DNA from: Embleya hyalina
GTDB taxonomy: Bacteria > Actinomycetota > Actinomycetes > Streptomycetales > Streptomycetaceae
Length of the DNA: 64,000 bases
Direction of reading: 5' to 3'
NCBI RefSeq assembly: GCF_003967355.1
Contig: NZ_BIFH01000023.1
Location: 62,001-126,000, forward strand
Part shown: piece after piece, positions 1 through 7,310 of the stretch
Numbering within the stretch: position 1 is the first letter of the stretch
How the letters are laid out: the number at the start of each line of letters is the position of its first letter
Notes under the pieces: generated by a model
What the model saw: only the letters and a program-made list of their open reading frames with translations
Databases searched by the model: none
Told to the model about the DNA's origin: nothing
Translations under genes and position numbers: made by a program

Positions 1-237
1 ACCGCGCAGACCCCGGCCGCCGACTCGGCCGCGCTGGTGCCGATGCCGCGGGCCAAGGCGTCCGGGGGCGGCGGCATCTCGGGGCGGGCGTGGCAGAACC
101 TCGGATACACCGCGCAGTGGTTCGTGTTCGCCGGTGCCGCGGTGTTCGTGTGGTGGCGCGTGGTGCGCCGGGAGGCGGACGAGCGCGCGGAGGAGCAGGA
201 GGCGAAGCTGCTCGCGGAGCTGGGCGTCGAGACCTGA
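1..237 (+). CDS. SURF1-family cytochrome oxidase assembly protein, C-terminal end only
   Basis: The gene enters from the left edge; only about the last 78 codons are present, ending at TGA 235-237. The readable tail has a Gly-rich loop (GGGGISG), then NLGYTAQWFVFAG running into a membrane helix rich in Ala, Val and Trp, then a charged cytoplasmic tail (RREADERAEEQEAK). The N-L-x-Y-x-x-Q-W pattern just before the second of two membrane segments is typical of actinobacterial SURF1 proteins, which help assemble heme-copper cytochrome c oxidase in the membrane. The family call rests on this segment alone, so another membrane protein with a similar tail is possible. Confidence 0.6.
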   Translation, partial: TAQTPAADSAALVPMPRAKASGGGGISGRAWQNLGYTAQWFVFAGAAVFVWWRVVRREADERAEEQEAKLLAELGVET

Positions 238-516
238 GGTCCGGGCGCGGCGCGAGCCGAGGCCGGGCGATCGGGGTGGGGCGGGACGAGCGAGCCCGAG
301 CGACCGGGGGTGGGCGAGCGGAGTCGCCGGAGCAGCCGCGGAGCCCCGGCGAGCGGGTGTCCCGGTGCACGCCGAGCAGCCGGGCCCTCGGGGTCCGGTG
401 CTTCACCGGGCGCCGGGCCCGCGCCGGGTGACAGACCAGGTGGGCGGGTGCGCCGCACGGAGCCGAGCGACCCGGCACGTCGGTCGCCGGCCCCGCCCGG
501 CCCGACCGGAAGACCG

Positions 517-549
517 CGCGAGCGGGCCGACCGGTTCGGCCCGCTCGCG
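517..549. terminator. bidirectional hairpin terminator
   Basis: A perfect 14-bp inverted repeat (517-530 with 536-549, five-base loop) lies six bases beyond the stop of the reverse-strand peptidase gene and downstream of the SURF1-like gene on the forward strand. It separates two convergent genes and can serve both. There is no T-run, which is usual in high-GC actinobacteria. The 240-516 stretch before it shows no gene. Confidence 0.7.
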
Positions 550-554
550 GCGAC

Positions 555-2414
555 CTACGCGGGGTTGCGCACCGGCAGGCCGATGACCCCGTCGACGAAG
601 GCGAACTCCTGGCGCATCTGCCGGATTCGCTCCTCGACGACCAGCGAGCCGTGGCCCGCGTCGTAGCGGTATACCTCGTGCGGCTTGCCCAACTGGGCCA
701 GCCGCTCGACGTAGTTCTCGATCTGCTTGATCGGGCAGCGCGGGTCGTTCTCGCCGGCGCTGATGTACACCGGCACCCGGACCTGCTCGACGTAGGTCAG
801 CGGCGAGGAGGCGGCCCAGCGCTCCGGGACCTCCTCGGGCGAGCCGCCGAGCAGCGTGCGGTCCATCGCCTTCAGCACGTCCATCTCGTCGTGGTAGGCG
901 GTGACATAGTCCGCGACCGGCACCGCGGCCAGGCCCAGGGCCCACGCCTCGGGCTGCACACCCAGGCCGAGCAGGGTCAGGTAGCCGCCCCACGAACCGC
1001 CGGAGAGCACGATCCGCTCCGGGTCGGCCAGGCCCGACTCGACGGCCCACGCGCGGACCGCGCCGATGTCCTCCAGCTCGATCAGGCCGATCCGCACCCG
1101 CAGCGCGTCGGTCCAGTCCTTGCCGTAGCCGGTCGAGCCCCGGTAGTTGACCCGGACCACCGCGAAGCCGTGGTCGACCCAGGCCGCGACGTCGGCGGCG
1201 AAGTGGTCGCCGTCGTGCGCGGTGGGCCCGCCGTGGATGTTGAACACGGTCGGGAACGGACCCTCGCCCACCGGCTTGGACACCAGCGCGTGCACACGGC
1301 CGCCGGGGCCCTCGACCCACGCGTCGGTGACCGGGACCGACCCGGGCGGGCGTTCGCCGGGCGGGGTGAGCAGCGCGCCGCCCGCGGTCGAGCGCAGTTC
1401 GGCGGGGGTCGAGCCGCTGGACCAGTGGTACTCGACGCTGCCGTCGGGCCGCGCGCCGGAGCCGCCGATGGTGCCGGGCGGGGTGTCGATCCGGGCGAGT
1501 TCGCCGCTTTCGAGGTCGTAGCGGTACAACTCGGAACGCCCGTGTTGCTCGTGGTCGACCAGCAGCGCGCGGCCGTCGGGATACCAGTCGGCGGACAGGT
1601 CGCCGGGCAGCCCGAGGTCGAGTTCGGTCTCGGTACCGGTCAGCGGCTCCCACAGCAGCACCTCGTCCCGGCCGCGCCGCTGGTGCACGACCAGCAGGCG
1701 CTGGTCGCCGGCGACGGGGGAGAAGCCCATCGAGGACAGGTCGAAGTCCGGCCGGCCCCCCTCGGGGCCGTCGTGCAGGTCGGCCACCGGCGTGCCGTCC
1801 AGACGCAACACGCGCAGCGACGAGCGCATCGCGTCGCCGTGCTCGTTGTGGGCGACGACCAGGTGCGTGCCGTCCTCGGACAGCCCCGACAACCAGGCCG
1901 ACTCGGCGTGCCGGTATACGGTCACCGGCTCGGCGCCGGGGCGTACGACGTGGATCGAGGAGCCCTCGTCGTCGCTCATCCGGCCGACCACCACGGTGCC
2001 GTCCATGGCGAGCCCGAGCCCGCCCGGGTAGGACGGCGCCAGGCCGGGCACGGCCGGCTCGTCCGCACCGCCGTCGAACGGCTGGCGCATCCAGATCCCG
2101 AACTCGTCGCCGTCGGTGTCCGCGAACCACCAGATCCAGCGCCCGTCGGGGCTGATCCGGGCCGACGCGGTGCCGTTGGGCCGGTCGGTCACCCGGCGCT
2201 GTTCGCCGGTGACGCGGTCCCACGCGTACACCTCGAAGGTGCCGGAGGCGTTGGAGACGAAGACGGACTTCGCGGGCGCGTGGTCGGCCCAGCGCGGCAG
2301 GCTGATCCGAGCCGCCCGGTAGCGACGTTCCCAGGCGGGGACGGTCGGCGCGGGCTCGGCGATGGACGGTGTGGTCTCGACGGTGTCGGCGGCGGTGTTC
2401 TCGGGAGCGGGCAT
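555..2414 (-). CDS. S9 family (prolyl oligopeptidase-like) serine peptidase
   Basis: A 619-residue protein with an N-terminal beta-propeller-like half (repeated strands with D-G-x-x-L/V turns, about residues 40-370) and a C-terminal alpha/beta-hydrolase domain. The nucleophile is Ser474 in GGSWGGY, the acid probably Asp557 in GENDPR and the base His588 in DAGHG, spacing normal for family S9. It has no signal peptide, so it is probably a cytoplasmic acyl-peptide or oligopeptide hydrolase. I chose ATG 2414 because it lies 12 bases after the stop of the upstream NlpC/P60-like gene; an in-frame TTG four codons earlier would also be possible. It is the last gene of a three-gene reverse operon. Confidence 0.85.
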   Translation of the reverse strand: MPAPENTAADTVETTPSIAEPAPTVPAWERRYRAARISLPRWADHAPAKSVFVSNASGTFEVYAWDRVTGEQRRVTDRPNGTASARISPDGRWIWWFADTDGDEFGIWMRQPFDGGADEPAVPGLAPSYPGGLGLAMDGTVVVGRMSDDEGSSIHVVRPGAEPVTVYRHAESAWLSGLSEDGTHLVVAHNEHGDAMRSSLRVLRLDGTPVADLHDGPEGGRPDFDLSSMGFSPVAGDQRLLVVHQRRGRDEVLLWEPLTGTETELDLGLPGDLSADWYPDGRALLVDHEQHGRSELYRYDLESGELARIDTPPGTIGGSGARPDGSVEYHWSSGSTPAELRSTAGGALLTPPGERPPGSVPVTDAWVEGPGGRVHALVSKPVGEGPFPTVFNIHGGPTAHDGDHFAADVAAWVDHGFAVVRVNYRGSTGYGKDWTDALRVRIGLIELEDIGAVRAWAVESGLADPERIVLSGGSWGGYLTLLGLGVQPEAWALGLAAVPVADYVTAYHDEMDVLKAMDRTLLGGSPEEVPERWAASSPLTYVEQVRVPVYISAGENDPRCPIKQIENYVERLAQLGKPHEVYRYDAGHGSLVVEERIRQMRQEFAFVDGVIGLPVRNPA

Positions 2415-2426
2415 GTGGCAATTCAA

Positions 2427-2912
2427 CTACGAGCGGGCCCGGTTGTGTTCCGTCACCGACAGGCACCGTTTGACTCCGAACAGACGTGCGTATTCGGGGC
2501 GTGCGGCAAACTCGGTGTACGACCAGATGGCCGGCCTTCCGACCTCCCGACACAGGTGCAGCACCCGATCCGGGCCCAGATACACCCCAACGTGCGCGGC
2601 GTAGCCGGGATCCCGACCCGGGCGCGGGCCGGCGTCGAACAGGAGCAGGTCCAGCGGCGCGGGTTCGGTGACCCGCACGGTCGCGGTGTCGTCGGCCCAC
2701 AACTCGGACGAGCGCAGCGGCGGGACGCGCAGGCCGTGGTGGGCGAGGAAGGCGTACGCGTACAGCTGGCAATTGGCGCCGGCGCTCAGGTCACCGTCGG
2801 CGACGGTCTGCGGGTGTCGGGCGTAGACGTACGGCACGTCCCGAAAGCGGGGCGGGAGGGCGGACAGTGACAGGGGGACGGCTGGTGACGAACGGTCAGG
2901 GGTGTCGGGCAT
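2427..2912 (-). CDS. NlpC/P60-like cysteine hydrolase
   Basis: A 161-residue protein with the order expected of papain-like NlpC/P60 domains: Cys48 in GANCQLYAY at the start of a helix, His106 in YAAHVGVYLG, and a further polar segment HLCREVGRPAIW. Such enzymes cut peptide bonds in cell-wall peptides or related gamma-glutamyl substrates. There is no signal peptide, which argues against a secreted wall hydrolase and leaves a cytoplasmic peptidase or amidase role. Its ATG lies inside the end of the upstream MFS gene (17-base overlap) and its stop is 12 bases before the S9 peptidase, so the three are very likely translated from one mRNA. Confidence 0.7.
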   Translation of the reverse strand: MPDTPDRSSPAVPLSLSALPPRFRDVPYVYARHPQTVADGDLSAGANCQLYAYAFLAHHGLRVPPLRSSELWADDTATVRVTEPAPLDLLLFDAGPRPGRDPGYAAHVGVYLGPDRVLHLCREVGRPAIWSYTEFAARPEYARLFGVKRCLSVTEHNRARS

Positions 2913-4191
2913 GCTTGGGATCCAACCCGAGCGAGACCGCGAGTTCCACCAGCGTCATCGCGAACAGCACCGCGAACACCGCGGTGTAGTCGCCGGTCAG
3001 ATCGTGAATGGTGCCGAACACGATCTGAAGCGCGGCGGCGATCGGGTAGCCGATCAGGAACGTCATCGCGGACAGCCGGCCGGCCGCCGCCGGGTTGGGC
3101 GCGAAGCGGACGAGCATCACCAGCATCAACGGGAACGCGCCGCCGAGCGTCAGGCCGAGCAGCGCGATGGTGGGCCACGGTGCCAGATTCGGCGCGAATG
3201 CGAGCAGGCCCATGCCGGCCACGGCTCCCGCGACGGTGACCGCGAACAGCGGCCGGGGGTCGGTGAAGCGGTCCGCGAGCACCGGGATCACCAGGCCGGA
3301 GACGATTCCGGTGAGGCCGAACACGGACAGCAGCAGCCCCGCGCGCTCGGCACTCCAGCCCTGCTCCTCGTAGGCGGCGGGTACCCAACCGACCACGCCG
3401 TAGTAGGCGGTGGTCTGCATGACCAGGAAGACGGCGAGGATCCAGGCCACGGGGCGTCGCCAAGGGGAGCGGTCGGGCGCTGCGGTGCCGAGGGCGGCTG
3501 CGGGCCTGGTGGGCCGGGCCGCGGTCTCGTCGGTGCCGGTGCGGCTCGGGTCGATCCGTACCGGCTTCGTGCGTCGGATCACCGGAAGCCAGGCGAACAG
3601 CCCCAGCACAGCGGGGACGGCGACTACGCCGAGTGAGAGCTGCCAGGACCCGAAGCCGTCGGACAGCGGTACCGCGAGCGCGCTCGCACCCGCCGCGCCG
3701 ACTCCGACCGCCGCGCTGTACAACCCGGTAACCGCCCCCGCGTGCTCGGCGAAGTGCGTCTTGACCACACCCGGCAGCGCCGCACCCAGAACCGCGATCC
3801 CGCCGCCGGCGACCAGCGTGCCCAGAAAGAGCAGTACGACGGAGGCCCCGCCCAGTCGGATCAGCACCCCCAGCAGCAGCACAACCACCGACGCCGCCAC
3901 GGTCCGCTCGTACCCGTACCGAGCCGCCCCCCGATGCGCGAGCGGCGCGAACACCCCCATCGACACGACCGGAATAGCCGTCAACACCCCGGCCGCGGCC
4001 CCCGACAGCCCGAGATCCTCCCGAATCGAGGTAAGCAGCGGCGGCACATTCGTGATCGCCCCACGCAGATTGATCGCCACCAGGAACAGCGCGACCAACG
4101 TCAGCACGGCCCCGGGCGCCCGCTCGGCCCGCTCACTCGGCACCGACTCGGTGACGAGATCAGGACGCTCCTTCGCACGGGCTGACGGCAT
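2896..4191 (-). CDS. CynX/NimT family MFS transporter
   Basis: A 431-residue protein with about 12 predicted membrane helices and a hydrophilic central loop rich in Arg and Pro (about residues 210-245). The first helix carries AINLRGAITNVPPLL, the hallmark NLR(G/P) segment of the CynX/NimT branch of the major facilitator superfamily, whose members export cyanate, 2-nitroimidazole or unknown small organics. ATG 4191 is preceded at good distance by GAGGTAG. It is the promoter-proximal gene of the operon with the NlpC/P60-like protein and S9 peptidase. That pairing suggests transport and hydrolysis of one substrate, but the substrate cannot be read from the sequence. Confidence 0.85.
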   Translation of the reverse strand: MPSARAKERPDLVTESVPSERAERAPGAVLTLVALFLVAINLRGAITNVPPLLTSIREDLGLSGAAAGVLTAIPVVSMGVFAPLAHRGAARYGYERTVAASVVVLLLGVLIRLGGASVVLLFLGTLVAGGGIAVLGAALPGVVKTHFAEHAGAVTGLYSAAVGVGAAGASALAVPLSDGFGSWQLSLGVVAVPAVLGLFAWLPVIRRTKPVRIDPSRTGTDETAARPTRPAAALGTAAPDRSPWRRPVAWILAVFLVMQTTAYYGVVGWVPAAYEEQGWSAERAGLLLSVFGLTGIVSGLVIPVLADRFTDPRPLFAVTVAGAVAGMGLLAFAPNLAPWPTIALLGLTLGGAFPLMLVMLVRFAPNPAAAGRLSAMTFLIGYPIAAALQIVFGTIHDLTGDYTAVFAVLFAMTLVELAVSLGLDPKHARHP

Positions 4192-4636
4192 CGCTGTACT
4201 ACCTCGTTCTCAAGATGACAGTGGCTGCGCGCACCGACCCCGGCGGAGCGGACCAATCGACCAAACCATCGACACGGGCCGTTTGATTCCCGCCCACCGG
4301 ATCCGTGCACGGCTCGGACGTCGACCGCGGCTCTACCGGGCGGAGGCCCGCGGCGTCGGTCGTCGACGCGGACGAGATCACCGACCTGTACGACGAGGCC
4401 GGGAACGGCAGGCTCGACATCACCTTGCGTGAGCGCGGCGCCGACGAGACCCGAGACGGTATGTCACCCGACGCGGGGACACCGACAGCCGAACCACAAG
4501 CCGAGATCGCACCGAAGGGCGTCGAAACCGACCATGATCAGCACATCCCTCACCCTCGGCAGGCGCCGGTGAACACCACCCTTTTGGACTGGCAGCCGCG
4601 TCCGATTCCGACCGCAACTGCAATACGCACGAGGCA

Positions 4637-5005
4637 GTGCGCCACGAGTTGAAGGCGGCTCTGCTGTGGGCGGGACTGAAGCCATCCGATTCGCCCACGG
4701 TCGATGTCAGTCGGGTCGGTGGCGACGGACACTTCGTGTACGAGGTCCTCGGCGCCGGGCTTTGCGCGTACGCCGACCTTCGAGCCGGCGCCACGCGGCT
4801 CCTGGAGATCGACTACTCGCTGCCGCGCAGGGCCGACCGCCTCTACCTGGTCCTCTCCGAACCCCCCGCCCAGGACTGGGCCGCCGACACCATCAAGGGC
4901 GCCTTCGGTGTCCACCTCCTGTGGCGAACACCATCCGGATGGGAGGGCCATGACACGGCCACGGCGCTGGGCCCGGGAAACGCCGCACCACCCGAGGACT
5001 CCTGA
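4637..5005 (+). CDS. hypothetical protein, possibly a 5'-truncated remnant
   Basis: An open frame of 122 codons from GTG 4637 with good actinobacterial third-position GC. It encodes a mixed alpha/beta sequence without recognised motifs (for example GDGHFVYEVLGAGLCAYADLR and EIDYSLPRRADRLYLVLSE). The frame stays open back to a stop at 4535 with no convincing start or Shine-Dalgarno sequence, so it may be the 3' part of a decayed gene. It stands alone in a 1.2-kb stretch between the MFS gene and tRNA-Pro where nothing else looks like an intact gene. I do not recognise the family. Confidence 0.4.
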   Translation: MRHELKAALLWAGLKPSDSPTVDVSRVGGDGHFVYEVLGAGLCAYADLRAGATRLLEIDYSLPRRADRLYLVLSEPPAQDWAADTIKGAFGVHLLWRTPSGWEGHDTATALGPGNAAPPEDS

Positions 5006-5356
5006 GGAGGTCGGGTTGTTCGCCGCATGGTGGTCTATACGTACGTCCCTCCTCGGGCCACACGCATGCCGGGCCCGCCGAGTCGTGGATTGGGGGCGGT
5101 CGGCCACTGAGACCCGTCCGCTTCGCCATACGTTCGATGTCACCGGTCGGCGCTGGGATCCGACCTTGTCGCGGACCTGCGCAGCCGCTTGGCAGGTGCC
5201 CAGTGGGGCCACAGATGGTCCACGAGCCACTTGAGCGCAGCCTGGGTCGGCGGCCGGTGCCGGTCCTCGACCGACTTTTGCAGGAGAGTGCCGCCGAAGT
5301 GTGACCGACCGTTCAAGATCACACCCAGGCGACACCCAACGCCCCCTGAAACGCCG
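5006..5356. other. gene-free stretch beside tRNA-Pro
   Basis: No open frame here combines a plausible start, ribosome binding site and coding-like composition. The reverse frame entering from tRNA-Pro is a read-through of the tRNA itself. The stretch lies on the 3' side of the tRNA, the side on which tRNA-targeted integrative elements sit, and may be a worn-down remnant. I found no second copy of the tRNA 3' end that would mark an attachment site. Confidence 0.4.
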
Positions 5357-5392
5357 TCAGGGCCGGTCTCCTTGAAGGAAAACCGGCCCTGA
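5357..5392 (-). terminator. hairpin terminator after tRNA-Pro
   Basis: A perfect 11-bp stem (5357-5367 with 5382-5392) with a 14-base loop, 16 bases beyond the 3' end of tRNA-Pro. The position fits transcription termination of the tRNA. Confidence 0.7.
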
Positions 5393-5407
5393 CCTGCTAC
5401 TACGAAG

Positions 5408-5481
<74 letters not shown>

Positions 5482-5530
5482 ATGTTGCGCGTTCAGCTTA
5501 GCGGGTCGGGGGGCTGAGGCGAAATCCGGT

Positions 5531-6463
5531 TTAGCGCGGGGGCGCGGAGGGGGTGCCGGCGGTGGACTGACGGGGGGTCAGGGTGAGGAGGGTGGCCTCC
5601 GGGGGGCAGGCGAAGCGGAAGCGGGCGTAGCGGGAGGTGCCGCAGCCGGCCGAGACGTGGAGGTACGCCTCGCGGTCGGCGGAGAGGTGCTTCGAGAGGC
5701 CCTTGGCGCGTTTGCGGTCGAGGTCGCAGTTGGTGGTCAGGGCGCCGTAGAAGGGGACGCAGACCTGGCCGCCGTGGGTGTGGCCGGCGATCACCAGCGG
5801 GTAGCCCTCGGCGGTGAAGGCGTCGAGGGCGCGCAGGTACGGCGCGTGCACCACGGCCAGCGAGATGTCGGCGCTCCCGTCGGGGCCGCCGGCCACCTGC
5901 TCGTAGCGGTCCCGGTCGATGTGCGGGTCGTCCAGGCCGACCAATTCGATGTCCAGGCCGTCCACCTTGAGCCGGCCGCGCGCGTTGTTGAGGTTCGCCC
6001 AGCCCGCCGCGTCGAAGCCGTCGCGCAGGTCGGTCCACGGGTTCTCGCGGCCGAGCCGCCGGGTGCCGTCGTCGCGACGCAGGTAGCCCGTGGGGTCCTT
6101 GGGGCGCGGGCCGTAGTAGTCGTTGGACCCGAACACGTACGCCCCGGGCCGACCGAGCAGCGGGCCCAGCGCGTCCAGCGTCTCCGGCACCGCCTCCGGG
6201 TCGGACAGGTTGTCGCCGGTGTTCAGCACCATGTCGGGGTGCAGCGCGTCGAGCCGGCGCAGCCACTCCTGCTTGCGGCGCTGCCCGGACACCATGTGGA
6301 TGTCGGACACCTGCAGGATCCGTACCGGCCGGGCGCCGCGCGGCAACACGGGCACCTCGACCCGGCGCAGACGGAACGAACGGGCCTCGTAGGCCGCCGC
6401 GTAGGTGAGGCAGGCGGCCCCGGTGGCGGCTACGGCTAGGGGGAAGGCTGAACGCGGTCGCAT
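5531..6463 (-). CDS. membrane-anchored metallophosphoesterase
   Basis: A 310-residue calcineurin-like phosphoesterase. After an N-terminal hydrophobic anchor (FPLAVAATGAACLTYAAAY) come the metal-binding motifs in order: DIH (QVSDIHMV), GDN (LNTGDNLSD), GSND (FGSNDYYG), then AVVHAP and the GHTHGG motif. These bind a dinuclear metal centre that hydrolyses phosphoesters. The anchored YkuE/YaeI-like branch faces the outer side of the membrane and is often tied to lipid or wall-precursor phosphates. ATG 6463 gives the anchor at the very N-terminus; GGAGGG touches it directly, which is closer than usual, so the start is not certain. Confidence 0.88.
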   Translation of the reverse strand: MRPRSAFPLAVAATGAACLTYAAAYEARSFRLRRVEVPVLPRGARPVRILQVSDIHMVSGQRRKQEWLRRLDALHPDMVLNTGDNLSDPEAVPETLDALGPLLGRPGAYVFGSNDYYGPRPKDPTGYLRRDDGTRRLGRENPWTDLRDGFDAAGWANLNNARGRLKVDGLDIELVGLDDPHIDRDRYEQVAGGPDGSADISLAVVHAPYLRALDAFTAEGYPLVIAGHTHGGQVCVPFYGALTTNCDLDRKRAKGLSKHLSADREAYLHVSAGCGTSRYARFRFACPPEATLLTLTPRQSTAGTPSAPPR

Positions 6464-6621
6464 CCCTCCATGCTGGCAGAGCCGGCCCTTGCTCGGCAGT
6501 CTCGGCGGCGCACCCGACGTCGTGGGACGGCGGGCCGGGCCCGGGTGAGAGTGGTCGGGACGCACTCCGGGCGCGGTAATTCGGTACGGCCACACCGGCC
6601 ACGGCTGCGACACTTGACCCC

Positions 6622-7077
6622 ATGAGCACCCTCAAGAGCCGTTTGCAGAGCGACCTGACCGCGGCCATCCGGTCCCGTGACGAACTGGTCTCCTCGACGC
6701 TGCGCCTCACCCTGACCGCGATCACCAACGAGGAGGTCGCGGGCAAGACCGCCCGCGAGCTGTCCGACGACGAGGTGCTGAAGGTCATCGTGCGCGAGGC
6801 CAAGAAGCGCCGCGAGGCCGCCGAGGCCTTCGCGAACGGCGGCCGTACCGAGTCCGCCGCCCGCGAGCGTGCCGAGGGCGAGGTCCTGGCGGCCTACCTG
6901 CCGGCGCAGCTGTCGGACGACGACCTCCGCGCGATCGTCGCCGACGCCATCGCGCAGAGCGGCGCCGCCGGCCCGCAGGCGATGGGTCAGGTCATGAAGG
7001 TGGTCCGCCCCAAGGTCGGCGACCGGGCGGAGGGCGGCCGGATCGCCGCCGAGATCAAGAGCCAGCTGGCCGGCTGA
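6622..7077 (+). CDS. GatB/YqeY domain protein
   Basis: A 151-residue, largely helical protein typical in size for the stand-alone YqeY family. Its start (STLKSRLQSDLTAAIRSRD), the central E-V-L-K-V-I-V-R-E-A-K-K-R-R-E-A helix and the closing G-Q-V-M-K-V-V-R-P-K-V-G-D-R-A-E-G-G segment are characteristic. The domain resembles the tRNA-binding tail of the GatB amidotransferase subunit, but the function of the free form is unsettled. It is divergent from the metallophosphoesterase gene, with 158 bases between the starts. Confidence 0.9.
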   Translation: MSTLKSRLQSDLTAAIRSRDELVSSTLRLTLTAITNEEVAGKTARELSDDEVLKVIVREAKKRREAAEAFANGGRTESAARERAEGEVLAAYLPAQLSDDDLRAIVADAIAQSGAAGPQAMGQVMKVVRPKVGDRAEGGRIAAEIKSQLAG

Positions 7078-7170
7078 CCCCACAGGGCCGACCCCACAGG
7101 GCCGACCCCACAGGGCCGACCCCACGGAGCCGACCCCACGGAGCCGACCCGACAGGGCCGACCCCACCAG
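7078..7170 (+). repeat. 14-bp tandem repeat
   Basis: Starting at the stop codon of the YqeY-type gene, about six and a half head-to-tail units of a 14-bp sequence (GCCGACCCCACAGG and variants with CGGA for CAGG) run to about 7170. It is a minisatellite in a convergent intergenic space, upstream of a hairpin terminator. No coding role is evident. Confidence 0.85.
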
Positions 7171-7225
7171 GCCGGTCGCCGCGCGGCCGCCCCCGGCACA
7201 CCCGCCCGACCCCGCTCCACACGCC

Positions 7226-7264
7226 GATGGTGGTGCCCCCGAACACATCGGGAGCACCACCATC
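7226..7264. terminator. bidirectional hairpin terminator
   Basis: An 11-bp perfect stem (7226-7236 with 7254-7264) whose loop can extend the pairing with CCGA/TCGG. It lies between the convergent YqeY-type gene and the penicillin-binding protein gene and can end both transcripts. Confidence 0.75.
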
Positions 7265-7310
7265 GACATTTCCACGAGCGATCACGGACGACTGCCGCGA
7301 TCACCCCCGC

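Noticed and set aside
4305-4652. Forward frame of 115 codons with LYDEAGNGRLDITLRERG
   Set aside because: The sequence turns into low-complexity residues, has no ribosome binding site and overlaps another frame; at best a decayed fragment.
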